Source: Candidatus Eisenbacteria bacterium (lineage in GTDB: Bacteria; Eisenbacteria; RBG-16-71-46). Taken from it: a stretch of 40,160 nucleotides of DNA. The stretch spans positions 1 to 40,160 of the forward strand of contig DASTBI010000160.1 of the NCBI GenBank assembly GCA_035712145.1, given 5' to 3'. Both the position numbers and the translations under genes were made by a program. How positions within the stretch are numbered: the first letter of the stretch is position 1; every line of letters starts with the position of its first letter. Below are positions 1 through 8,728 of the stretch, in pieces. The notes under the pieces were generated by a model. That model did no database searches, had not been told where the DNA came from, and saw only the letters and a list, made by a program, of their open reading frames with translations.

Positions 1-1
1 C

Positions 2-445
2 CCTCCGGCATCGACCCCGAACGTCGATTGCTCGATCGCCCAGGTGCGGGCGGGCATGGTGCGGACCGACGGCGCGATCCTCGAGATCGGAACGCTCTCC
101 TCCTCGACCGTGGGGGCCTCGGTGGGCCAGCGGGTCAAGAAGAGCGGACGCACGACCGGTCTGACCCGGAGCAGCGTCAGCACGATCAACGTGACCGTGA
201 ACGTCGGCTACAGCACGGAGTGCGCCGGGAGCAGCTACACCAAGCAGTACACCGGCCAGATCTTCGTGAGCAACAACGGCAACAAGTTCCTCAACTCGGG
301 CGACTCCGGCTCCCTGATGGTCGAGGACGTCACCAACAACCCGCGCGCCGTCGGCCTGTGCTTCGCCGGGGGCGGAGGTGTCGCGGTGGCGAACCCCATC
401 GGCGCGGTGCTGTCGCACCTCGGCGCCACGATGGTCGGCAACTAA
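2..445 (+). CDS. Trypsin-like serine protease, C-terminal part (5' end outside window)
   Basis: The frame is open from the left edge, so only the last 147 codons are visible. The catalytic-serine motif G-D-S-G-S is encoded near 300-314, within a segment reading NSGDSGSLMVED, as in chymotrypsin-fold (S1-like) peptidases. Upstream lie V-D-C-S-I-A-Q-V, which occupies the place of the catalytic-Asp strand (VDxAIA in this family), and K-K-S-G-R-T-T-G-L-T, a hallmark of the Nal1-like bacterial trypsin branch. The catalytic His must lie outside the window. Likely role: a secreted or envelope serine protease; the signal peptide cannot be judged. A strong GC hairpin follows the stop. The next gene encodes a small domain resembling the N-terminal domain of the same protease family. 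Family assignment is good; substrate unknown. Confidence 0.8.
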   Translation, partial: PPASTPNVDCSIAQVRAGMVRTDGAILEIGTLSSSTVGASVGQRVKKSGRTTGLTRSSVSTINVTVNVGYSTECAGSSYTKQYTGQIFVSNNGNKFLNSGDSGSLMVEDVTNNPRAVGLCFAGGGGVAVANPIGAVLSHLGATMVGN

Positions 446-462
446 GCTCTGTTCGAATCAAT

Positions 463-488
463 GGCCCGGCCCTCTCGAGGGCCGGGCC
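463..488 (+). terminator. GC-rich hairpin after the protease gene
   Basis: A perfect 11-bp stem (463-473 with 478-488) closes a CTCG loop 18 bases after the protease stop. There is no T-tract, so it may be a weak or factor-assisted terminator or an mRNA 3'-end stabiliser. It ends just before the start of the next gene at 501. Confidence 0.55.
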
Positions 489-500
489 GTGGTCCGGATC

Positions 501-848
501 ATGAAGACGAATCGATCCTCCCGTGCGGCCTGGGCGCTGGGGTCCCTCGTGCTCGTGCTGGCCGCCGCGATCGGATGCCTCGGAGGAGGCAAGCCCATGG
601 AGAGCTCGAGGCATCCCACGCGCTCCATCGAAGCGGTGATGGCCGACCACACGCCGCGGCTGATGGCGATGGAAGGCGTCGTGGCCGTCGGGCAGGGCGC
701 GCTGCGCGACGGAACGCCGTGCATCAAGGTCTTCCTGAAGCACGACGACGAGGAGCTGAAGAAGCGGCTTCCCGCGGAGCTGGAGGGGCATCCAGTCGAG
801 GTGGTGATCGCCGGAGAGATCCGCGCCATGCCGGGCGACGGGCGGTGA
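501..848 (+). CDS. Small lipoprotein resembling the N-terminal domain of Nal1-like proteases
   Basis: A 115-residue protein. The ATG at 501 is chosen because it opens directly onto a signal sequence (MKTNRSS, a hydrophobic run, then AIGC), giving a probable lipoprotein Cys near residue 25; upstream in-frame starts lie inside the preceding gene and hairpin. The mature part reads MAMEGVVAVGQGALRDG, then a P-C-I-K-V-F-L strand, an acidic/basic helix, and LEGHPVEVV. From memory this is the pattern of the domain that precedes the peptidase domain in Nal1-like trypsins (GVVGVGxGxxDGxPCIxVxV ... LPxxLxGxPVxV). Here it is a separate, membrane-anchored protein encoded after the protease. It could be a chaperone, inhibitor or partner of the upstream protease; function is inferred only. 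Confidence 0.72.
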   Translation: MKTNRSSRAAWALGSLVLVLAAAIGCLGGGKPMESSRHPTRSIEAVMADHTPRLMAMEGVVAVGQGALRDGTPCIKVFLKHDDEELKKRLPAELEGHPVEVVIAGEIRAMPGDGR

Positions 849-858
849 CGCGAGCAGG

Positions 859-2397
859 ATGAGCGGCTCCCTCTGGCTCTACGTCGTGGTCGCCATGTCC
901 GGCGCCGGCGTGCTGGCGCTCGAGATCCTCGGCACCCGCCTGCTCGGGCCTTTCTACGGCGTGAGTCTGTATCTCTGGTCCGCGCTGATCTCGGTGACCC
1001 TGGCCGCGCTCAGTGTCGGCTACGCGGTGGGAGGACGATGGGCGGATCGCGAAGCCACTCCCGCGCGGCTCACCTGGCTGCTGGCGGCCGCGGGTCTCTG
1101 GACCATGGCGGTGCCGTGGCTGCGCACACCGCTGCTCCAGGTCTCCGAAGGTCTCGGACTGCGCGCGGCGGTGCTGCTGTCCGCGACCGTTCTGTTCTTT
1201 CCTCCGCTCATGCTGCTCGGCATGGTGAGCCCGGTGGCGATCCGGCTCCATGCCTCGGCGCTCGATCGCGTCGGGCGCAGCGCCGGCAACCTGTACGCGG
1301 TGTCTACCCTGGCCAGCGTGGCCGCGGCCCTGGCGACCGGCTTCTGGCTCATCCCGGTGGTCGGCGTCCAGCGCCTCACCGTGGGCACCGGCGTCATGCT
1401 GCTCGTCGCGGCGCTCGTCGCGTGGCTCGCCGGCGCCCCCGCGCGCGGACGGGCGGTGACCGCCTCGATCCTCGTCCTGCCGGGAGCCGTCGGCGCATGG
1501 GGCCTGTCGCGGCCGGAGCCGCTCCCCGCGCACACCCGCTTCATGGGGGACAGCCCGTACGCCGAGATCCGCGTGGTGGATCATCGCGACCTCCGCTACC
1601 TGCTGATCGACGGCGGCATGCACACCATCGTCCGACCATCGACCGCGGAGACTCATCATCCCTACGTGCACGTGGCCGACCTCTCGCGGGAGCTCTTCGA
1701 GCGTCCGGGGCGGGTGCTGCTCGTCGGTCTCGGCGGCGGCGCGGCCGCGCGAGAGTTCGCGCGCGAAGGCTGGCAGGTGGACGCGGTCGAGATCGACCCC
1801 ATGGTGGTGATGACGGCGCGCACATGGTTCGGGCTGTTGCCGGGCGCCGCGACCATTCACGAGCAGGATGGGCGGCGATTCCTCGCGAAAGCGAGCGACC
1901 GCTACGACATCATCTTCTTCGACGCCTTCGGCAGCAGCTCGATTCCGTTCCACCTCGTCACCCGCGAAGCATTCGCGCTCGCGCGCTCGCGGCTGGCTCG
2001 CGGAGGCGTGGTCGTCCTCAATGTCGAAGCGGTCGGCTGGGACGACGCGCTGGTGAAGAGCATGGGGGCTACGCTGGAGACCGAATTCCCTCACGTCTTC
2101 GCACTGCCAATCGCCGAGCCGCCGGATCAGCTGGGCAATGTGATCCTGATGGCGGCCGATCGTCCGATGGAGATCTCGGACGCCACGCTGGGCAATCCCG
2201 CGGACTGGGAAGTCGATCCTTATCTTCACTGGCGCGTCGTGCTGAGAAACCACGCCTGGGACAACCGCTTCGTTCCGGAAGGCGGTCAAGTGCTCACCGA
2301 CGACTTGAACCCGGTCGATCTCTGGGCCGAGCGCATCAATCTGGTCGCGCGCCGGCATCTTCATCGTTTCTTCGGCCAGGAGACTCCGACCTGGTGA
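859..2397 (+). CDS. Membrane-anchored spermidine synthase-like methyltransferase fold protein
   Basis: A 512-residue protein. The first ~215 residues form about seven hydrophobic segments (start MSGSLWLYVVVAMSGAGVLALEILGTRLL). The second half is a Rossmann domain of the spermidine synthase superfamily: VLLVGLGGGAAAREF is the nucleotide/dcSAM-binding loop, VDAVEIDPMVV the acidic strand end, and FFDAFGSSSIPFHLVTREAF the motif of the 'fused MFS/spermidine synthase' group. The group is widespread, but its reaction is not established for most members, so aminopropyl transfer should not be assumed. It starts 10 bases after the lipoprotein gene and is followed 22 bases later by a transporter gene, so the three may be co-transcribed. 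Family call is confident, substrate unknown. Confidence 0.85.
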   Translation: MSGSLWLYVVVAMSGAGVLALEILGTRLLGPFYGVSLYLWSALISVTLAALSVGYAVGGRWADREATPARLTWLLAAAGLWTMAVPWLRTPLLQVSEGLGLRAAVLLSATVLFFPPLMLLGMVSPVAIRLHASALDRVGRSAGNLYAVSTLASVAAALATGFWLIPVVGVQRLTVGTGVMLLVAALVAWLAGAPARGRAVTASILVLPGAVGAWGLSRPEPLPAHTRFMGDSPYAEIRVVDHRDLRYLLIDGGMHTIVRPSTAETHHPYVHVADLSRELFERPGRVLLVGLGGGAAAREFAREGWQVDAVEIDPMVVMTARTWFGLLPGAATIHEQDGRRFLAKASDRYDIIFFDAFGSSSIPFHLVTREAFALARSRLARGGVVVLNVEAVGWDDALVKSMGATLETEFPHVFALPIAEPPDQLGNVILMAADRPMEISDATLGNPADWEVDPYLHWRVVLRNHAWDNRFVPEGGQVLTDDLNPVDLWAERINLVARRHLHRFFGQETPTW

Positions 2398-2419
2398 CGA
2401 TTCCGGCTCGATCCGCCGC

Positions 2420-3325
2420 ATGATCTTCCTGCGGCTCTTCGTCGAGCACCTCCTCCCGATTCTCCTCGTTGCCGGCGCGGGGTTCGCGCTCGCGTCCGTG
2501 TTGAAGCTCGACCCTCGGCCGCTCGGAGCGCTGGCGTTCAACCTGCTGGCGCCCTGCCTGATCTTCGAGTCGTTGCTCCACACCCACGTGCCGGCCGAGG
2601 CCATGGCACGGATCGGGTTCTTCACCGCCCTGGTGATGGCGGTTCCGGCGGCGCTGGCTTACCTGGTCGCCCGGTGGAGGAGGTGGTCGCGGGCGCAAAC
2701 CACCGCGGTGGTGCTATGTGCCCTGCTGCCCAACGTCGGCAACTACGGACTCTCGGCGAACCTCCTGGCCTTCGGAGAAGAAGCCCTGGCTTACGCCACC
2801 GTGTTCTTCGTCACGTTCTCGATCCTCGCCAACACGGTCGGCGTGCTGATCGCTTCGGCCGGGCGAATGGGCGTCCGTGCCGCGCTGCTCGCCCTCGCTC
2901 GCGTGCCGAACATCTGGGCGGTGGTCGCCGCACTGGTCCTGAGAGGGCTGCATTACACGCCTCCTGCGCCGGTCGCCCAGGCCGTGTCGCTCATGGCTTC
3001 GGCGTGTATCCCCTTCCTTCTGGTCATCCTGGGCGTCCAGCTGCGAGGCGCTCACCTGCGCGGCGCGGCCGCGCCCATGCTCGTGGCCAGCGGCCTCCGC
3101 CTGCTCGTGGGCATGGGCGTCGCGTTCGCCGCCGCGCCGCTCTTTGGATTCGAGGGGCCGGCGCGCCAAGCGGCGATCCTCCAATCCTCGATGCCCACCG
3201 CGGTGCTGGCGAGCATCTTCGCCGCCGAATACGACGAGGAGCCCTCGCTCGTGGCGTCGATCGTGCTGCTCACCACGGTGCTGAGCCCCTTCACGCTCAC
3301 GCCGCTGCTGGCTGTGTTGAGATGA
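2420..3325 (+). CDS. AEC-family (auxin efflux carrier-like) permease
   Basis: A 301-residue, very hydrophobic protein with about ten membrane segments in two halves. The N-terminal half carries N-L-L-A-P-C-L-I-F-E-S (the broken-helix NxxxPxLxF pattern of AEC/bile-acid-fold carriers) and LLPNVGNYGLS; the C-terminal half carries SSMPTAVLASIFAAEYD, the second characteristic AEC segment. Bacterial relatives export or import small organic acids such as malate or malonate; the substrate here cannot be read from the sequence. It starts 22 bases after the spermidine-synthase-like gene, suggesting the same transcript. A repeat-rich non-coding stretch follows. Confidence 0.88.
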   Translation: MIFLRLFVEHLLPILLVAGAGFALASVLKLDPRPLGALAFNLLAPCLIFESLLHTHVPAEAMARIGFFTALVMAVPAALAYLVARWRRWSRAQTTAVVLCALLPNVGNYGLSANLLAFGEEALAYATVFFVTFSILANTVGVLIASAGRMGVRAALLALARVPNIWAVVAALVLRGLHYTPPAPVAQAVSLMASACIPFLLVILGVQLRGAHLRGAAAPMLVASGLRLLVGMGVAFAAAPLFGFEGPARQAAILQSSMPTAVLASIFAAEYDEEPSLVASIVLLTTVLSPFTLTPLLAVLR

Positions 3326-3340
3326 GCGCCGAGGTCCATA

Positions 3341-3626
3341 TCCGTCAGGCGAACGGGAGGGCGTCGGTCACGCGACAGCGGCGTCACGCGGAGTGGAGCA
3401 ACCGAGCTAGGCGCAAACGTATTGGCCCAGGTGGAGCACCGCGCCGATCCGAGCTTCAGGAGGATCGGTCACGCGGCAGGGCGGACGAGCAAGCCGCTTC
3501 GCGCCGTGCGCCGAGTAGCGTGTTCGCGATCGAGGCGCCGGCGCGTCCATTGGAGCGTTGCGTTGGATGGCGGCGCAGCTCGTGCGCCCTGTCGCGTGAC
3601 CGACGCCCTCACGTTCGCCTGCCGGA
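3341..3626. repeat. Long inverted repeat flanking a non-coding stretch
   Basis: The arms 3341-3378 and 3589-3626 are reverse complements over 38 bases with two mismatches. A partial extra copy (shared core TCGGTCACGCG-x-CAG) lies at 3465-3479 between the arms, and a 7-bp hairpin (3444-3450 with 3462-3468) sits beside it. No coding frame inside has family character. The arrangement begins 15 bases after the AEC transporter stop and may be a small non-autonomous mobile or REP-like element, or a large hairpin limiting read-through. No target-site duplication was recognised. Confidence 0.7.
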
Positions 3627-3654
3627 TTAGACCTCCGCGTGACGTCGCTGCCGA

Positions 3655-3690
3655 CGCCTGACCGACGACGCCCTAACGTTCGCTTGACGC
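3655..3690 (-). repeat. Third, diverged copy of the 3341/3589 repeat
   Basis: The minus strand of 3655-3690 contains GCGAACG, two variable bases, AGGGCGTC, then GGTCA and GCG in the same order as the arms of the inverted repeat, with a 3-base insertion. It is in the same orientation as the right arm and lies just upstream of the promoter at 3703. Confidence 0.6.
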
Positions 3691-3702
3691 ATCGCCTGGC
3701 CA

Positions 3703-3731
3703 TTGACATCTGCGACTTCGGTCCCTATTTT
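3703..3731 (+). promoter_or_regulatory. Sigma-70-type promoter of the micro-transcript
   Basis: TTGACA at 3703-3708 is a perfect -35 box. A 17-base spacer leads to TATTTT at 3726-3731 (four of six -10 positions). The predicted start is near 3738, in front of a Shine-Dalgarno sequence, a tiny ORF and a terminator that all fall within 165 bases. Confidence 0.75.
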
Positions 3732-3743
3732 TTCCGCACGCGG

Positions 3744-3758
3744 AAAGGAGGTGGTCCA
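3744..3758 (+). promoter_or_regulatory. Extended Shine-Dalgarno matching the whole 16S 3' tail
   Basis: AAAGGAGGTGGTCCA pairs with the canonical bacterial 16S 3' end over 15 positions, with one G-U wobble and no mismatch. Normal sites use 4 to 7 positions. The GGAGG core (3747-3751) is 7 bases before a TTG codon at 3759, a good initiation spacing. The 16S gene of this organism is not in the window, so the match is to the general consensus. Confidence 0.75.
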
Positions 3759-3806
3759 TTGTCTAAACGAATTTCGATGTGGATCGCGGAGGTGGCTGTC
3801 CGCTAA
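3759..3806 (+). CDS. 15-codon micro-ORF (peptide MSKRISMWIAEVAVR)
   Basis: TTG at 3759 lies 7 bases after the GGAGG core of the exceptionally long Shine-Dalgarno site and opens a frame of 15 codons ended by TAA at 3804. An alternative ATG at 3777 would give the last nine residues only (MWIAEVAVR). The peptide is basic at its N-terminus and amphipathic, without a signal sequence. Position, promoter and terminator argue that ribosomes bind here. The product could be a functional micropeptide, a leader peptide, or only a ribosome-docking device whose peptide is irrelevant. Too short for family recognition; translation is unproven. Confidence 0.45.
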   Translation: MSKRISMWIAEVAVR

Positions 3807-3862
3807 GGCGGCCTGCCGGTCCCGGTCGGGCCGTCCGCGAATCCAAGCAGCCCACCGGCAGT

Positions 3863-3899
3863 GCGGGAGGCGATTCGTCGCCTCCCGCCTTCTCTTTTT
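3863..3899 (+). terminator. Intrinsic terminator with UUCG tetraloop
   Basis: A perfect 11-bp stem (3863-3873 with 3878-3888) closed by TTCG is followed by CTTCTCTTTTT. This is the clearest rho-independent terminator in the window. It ends the micro-transcript 7 bases before the stop of the opposing ABC permease gene; on the minus strand it lacks a T-tract. Confidence 0.9.
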
Positions 3900-3906
3900 G
3901 GGTCCT

Positions 3907-4719
3907 CTATCCCGTCGCGCGGCGCGCGAACATGCGGATCCCCAGCGTCCAGCAGACCGCGGTGATTCCCGCCAGCGCGGGAATCGAGGCGCGCAGGCTC
4001 ATGTGGGGCATGTCGGGCGTCAGCGTTCCGCGCAACCCTTCGGAGACGTAGACCAGCGGATTGGCGAGCACCGCGATCTGCATCATCGGCACCCGGTCGA
4101 GACCCGTCCACGGGTAGTAGGCGCAGCCGAAGAACATCATCGGCCCGATGATGGCGCTGAACAGCAGCCCGATCTGCGCCGGCGGGATGGCGGTGCCGAG
4201 CAGCAGACCGAGCGCGGAGAAGGCCGCGGCTCCGAGCACGAACACCAGCACGACTGCCGCGAAATGATCGAGCGTCAATCCAGGGATCGGGCCCATGATG
4301 AGGCGCGCCAGCGGCATGACGAACAAGCCGGTGAGCACACCCTGCGCGATGCCCGACAGGATCTTCTGGTGCGCCACCAGCTCGATCGGGACCGGCGCGA
4401 GCAGGCGATCCTCGATCTCGCCCCCCAGTCCGAAATCGGCGACCAGTGGCAGCGTCACCGCCTGCAGGCTCGCGATCGTCAGGCTGAGCGCCAGGATGCC
4501 GGGCAGCAACGACGACACGTAGAAGCCCTGGACCAGGCCCATGCTCGGAAGCAGGAAGCCGAACACGGTCGTGAACAGAATCGGCTGGAGCGAGGTCCGG
4601 ATCAGAAAGGCCGGAAGATTGCGGCGAGTCACCCGTGCATCCCGGGCCAGCAGCGCCAGGAGGACGCGCAGCGCCGACACCCGCGGCGCGGTGGCCGAGG
4701 ACCCAGCCGCATGGCTCAC
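3907..4719 (-). CDS. ABC-2 type transporter permease
   Basis: A 270-residue membrane protein with about six hydrophobic segments and the ABC-2 permease layout: a cytoplasmic N-terminus (LLARDARVTRRNLPAFLIRTSLQPILF), the coupling-helix region GGEIEDRLLAPVPIELVAHQKI, and a C-terminal YYPWTGLDRVPMMQIAVLANPLVYVSEGLRG stretch typical of NodJ/DrrB-like exporters. It starts with GTG at 4719, whose bases overlap the TGA of the ATPase gene (GTGA), so the two are translationally coupled and form one exporter. The substrate could be a lipid, polysaccharide or drug; sequence alone does not say. The gene ends next to the terminator of the convergent micro-transcript. Confidence 0.9.
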   Translation of the reverse strand: MSHAAGSSATAPRVSALRVLLALLARDARVTRRNLPAFLIRTSLQPILFTTVFGFLLPSMGLVQGFYVSSLLPGILALSLTIASLQAVTLPLVADFGLGGEIEDRLLAPVPIELVAHQKILSGIAQGVLTGLFVMPLARLIMGPIPGLTLDHFAAVVLVFVLGAAAFSALGLLLGTAIPPAQIGLLFSAIIGPMMFFGCAYYPWTGLDRVPMMQIAVLANPLVYVSEGLRGTLTPDMPHMSLRASIPALAGITAVCWTLGIRMFARRATG

Positions 4720-5675
4720 TGCAGGCGCCTCCCGGTCAGGGTGATGAACAACGTCTCGAGGCTCGGCGGCTCGAGGTGGATATGGGTCACGCGTCGTCCC
4801 GCCTCTTCGGCGAGCCGGATCAGCTCGGCCAACCGTTCGCCGGGACGCTCGAGGTAGACCCGCAACCTGTCCCCGTGGCCCTCCGTGCGCTCCACGCCGG
4901 TCAGCGCGCGTGCTCGTTCCGCCGTGTCAGAGGCCTCGCCGTCGAGCACGATCTCGACCAGGGTCCCACCCGGCGCCCGCGCCTTGAGCGCCGCCGGGGC
5001 GTCGAGCGCCAGCAGGACTCCGCGGTCGATGATCGCCACCCGCTGGCACAGCCGATCCGCCTCTTCCATGTAATGGGTCGTCATCACGATCGTCCGGCCC
5101 TCGCCGTGCAACCGGCGCAACACGTCCCACAGGGCGTGCCGCGCCTGCGGATCGAGACCCACCGTGGGCTCGTCGAGGAACAGGATCTGGGGTTCGTGGA
5201 TCAGCGCGCGCGCGATCATCAGCCGCTGCTGCTGCCCACCCGAGAGCTGATCGACCTTGGCATCGGCGCGTGTCTCGAGCTCGAGCGACGACAGGAGCTC
5301 CATGGCGCGCGCGCGCGCCTCGCGCGATCCGATGCCGAAATAGGCGGCGTGGAACAGCAGGTTCTCCCGCACCGAGAGGCCCCGATCGGGATTGGGCCGC
5401 TGCGGCACGACCCCGATCCGCTGTTTGACGCGGGCCGGCTCACGCATCACGTCGGCGCCGGCGACCGTGGCGTGTCCGGCGCTCGGCCGGACCCGCGTCG
5501 TGAGGATTCCCAGCGTCGTGCTCTTGCCCGCTCCGTTGGGGCCGAGCAACCCGAAGAACTCCCCCGGATTCACCTGGAGGTCGAGGTGGTCCAGCGCCGT
5601 GACCCCGGGATAGACCTTGCGCAGGCCCGAGGTGCGAATGATGGCCTCGGGGCCGGCATCGAGAGGCGTGAGCAC
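4716..5675 (-). CDS. ABC transporter ATP-binding protein (DrrA/NodI-like)
   Basis: A 319-residue ATPase. Walker A is GPNGAGKST (~residues 45-53), the signature is L-S-G-G-Q-Q-Q-R, Walker B is ILFLDEP and the switch His lies in MTTHYMEEADRL. The last ~90 residues (LDAPAALKAR ... TLVEIVLDGE ... RVYLERPGERLAELIRL) are the C-terminal extension of DrrA/NodI-type exporters. The minus frame stays open far upstream across typA, but homology to ABC ATPases begins at AIIRTSGLRKVYPG, so I chose the nearest upstream start, GTG at 5675. The permease gene overlaps its stop. It supplies ATP hydrolysis for the exporter at the inner membrane. Start confidence is moderate, function high. Confidence 0.9.
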   Translation of the reverse strand: MLTPLDAGPEAIIRTSGLRKVYPGVTALDHLDLQVNPGEFFGLLGPNGAGKSTTLGILTTRVRPSAGHATVAGADVMREPARVKQRIGVVPQRPNPDRGLSVRENLLFHAAYFGIGSREARARAMELLSSLELETRADAKVDQLSGGQQQRLMIARALIHEPQILFLDEPTVGLDPQARHALWDVLRRLHGEGRTIVMTTHYMEEADRLCQRVAIIDRGVLLALDAPAALKARAPGGTLVEIVLDGEASDTAERARALTGVERTEGHGDRLRVYLERPGERLAELIRLAEEAGRRVTHIHLEPPSLETLFITLTGRRLQ

Positions 5676-5720
5676 GCCGCCAAACTGAGGCGATGCATCG
5701 CCGAGGTCAAGTGATGCGCC

Positions 5721-5749
5721 TTCACTCGCCCGGGGACTCCGCCTATGAT
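5721..5749 (+). promoter_or_regulatory. Sigma-70-type promoter of typA
   Basis: TTCACT (5721-5726, four of six) and TATGAT (5744-5749, five of six) are separated by exactly 17 bases. The predicted start near 5756 gives a leader of about 67 bases before the typA start. The upstream in-frame ATG at 5745 falls inside the -10 box and so is not the start. Confidence 0.6.
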
Positions 5750-5822
5750 GTCTGGCTCGCCGCGGCAGGCAGGGCCCCGCCCCCCGCTGCGGCTCCACCG
5801 TCCGATCGTCAGGAGGCCTGTG

Positions 5823-7691
<1,869 letters not shown>

Positions 7692-7692
7692 C

Positions 7693-8622
7693 TCAGGTCC
7701 GGCCCGCCCAGCTCGCGCGCGGATCGGGAATCGGCGTGAGCCGTGCCTCGATGTCGGCGCGCTGAGACTCGAACCACGGTGGGAGGATCAGCTTTCGTCC
7801 CAGCTCCGCGACCGAGCCGTCGCGCGCGAACCCCGGACCGTCGTCGGCGATCTCGAACAGCACGCCACTCGGCTCGCGGAAGTAGATCGAGTGGAAGTAG
7901 TGCCGGTCGATGACCGGCGTGGAAGAGACGCCGGACGCTCGCAGGTGGTCGAGCCATCGCGGGTGCTCCGCGACCGTGGTGCCCCAGGCCACGTGGTGAA
8001 CCGTTCCGGCGCCGGGCCGGCCAGGTGTGGTGGGCGCCGGGTCGTACGCGATCCATCCGCCGCGCCGCTCGCCGCGCATCTCCCAGGTCGCCTCGCCGAT
8101 CGCCTTGCCTTCCATCACGCCTTCGAGCAGCGGACGACTTCGCTCCGCCTGCCTCGAGTAGGCTCGCACCCCTTCGAATCCCTGCAGCGCGAGCTCGCGA
8201 GGAATCTCCGGATGCTCCGCGACCAGCGGCGCGTCCGCGCTCTCGGGAATCACCAGCTCGTGCGCGAGGCCCTCGGGATCGGTGAACGTCAAACGGCTCC
8301 CGTCACGACGCGGGCTCGCCTGCTCGGCGGTGAGCCGGCGCTCCCAGAAGTCCAGCGCCGCGGCGGATGCGACGCGCCACACCACCTGGTGCACCATGCC
8401 GCCGCCCGCCCGACCCTGCATGGCGTGCGGATATTCGAAGAAGGTGAGATCGGCGCCGGGCTTGCCTTCCTCGTCGGAATAGAAGACGTGATAGACGAAG
8501 GGATCGTCCTGATTGACGCTCTTTCCCACCAGACGCAAACCGAGGACACGCGTGTAGAAGTCGACGTTCTTCAGAACATCGCCCGTGATGCACGTGACGT
8601 GGTGAATGCCTTCGAGACGCAT
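7693..8622 (-). CDS. VOC-family ring-cleaving dioxygenase (glyoxalase fold)
   Basis: A 309-residue protein made of two vicinal-oxygen-chelate modules. The first opens with GIHHVTCITGDVLKNVDFYTRVLGLRLV; the second has VHHVAWGTTVAEHPRWLDHL and ends in YFREPSGVLFEIADDGPGF. Likely metal ligands are His8, the second His of VHHVAW and the Glu in LFEI, the 2-His-1-Glu pattern of extradiol dioxygenases. The sequence resembles the MhqA/MhqO group linked to hydroquinone and quinone stress; substrate is inferred. An excellent GGAGGAGG ribosome site precedes the ATG at 8622. It lies 106 bases downstream of the secreted metalloprotease gene on the same strand and converges on typA with one base between. 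Confidence 0.88.
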   Translation of the reverse strand: MRLEGIHHVTCITGDVLKNVDFYTRVLGLRLVGKSVNQDDPFVYHVFYSDEEGKPGADLTFFEYPHAMQGRAGGGMVHQVVWRVASAAALDFWERRLTAEQASPRRDGSRLTFTDPEGLAHELVIPESADAPLVAEHPEIPRELALQGFEGVRAYSRQAERSRPLLEGVMEGKAIGEATWEMRGERRGGWIAYDPAPTTPGRPGAGTVHHVAWGTTVAEHPRWLDHLRASGVSSTPVIDRHYFHSIYFREPSGVLFEIADDGPGFARDGSVAELGRKLILPPWFESQRADIEARLTPIPDPRASWAGRT

Positions 8623-8728
8623 GGCAGCCTCCTCCTCTCCCGGGACGACTGTGGAGTCTGGATCGGCTCCCCACGCGGTGCGTCACGGCATCGCCAAGCC
8701 TACCACCGGCACACCCGCGCCAAGCTCC

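Larger units (their letters stand above)
3738..3899 (+). ncRNA. Compact structured transcript (about 160 nt) with a leader-like micro-ORF
   Basis: Between the promoter and the UUCG terminator the sequence holds, in order: a very long Shine-Dalgarno match (3744-3758), a 15-codon ORF (3759-3806), a small 5-bp hairpin in the ORF (3786-3790 with 3799-3803), an 8-bp stem CTGCCGGT/ACCGGCAG (3813-3820 with 3854-3861) enclosing a 33-base loop in which GGGC (3828-3831) can pair with GCCC (3850-3853), and the terminator. Nothing on this strand follows for it to regulate in cis: the next gene, ending at 3907, is on the other strand. It therefore looks like a stand-alone small RNA or micro-mRNA. I cannot match it to a named RNA family. 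Confidence 0.62.

Noticed and set aside
3667-3690. Integron attC-like site (CCCTAACG / GTTAGGG)
   Set aside because: The repeat copies contain a GTTAGG-like core in one case only; there is no matching partner box at attC spacing, no integrase, and no cassette ORFs.
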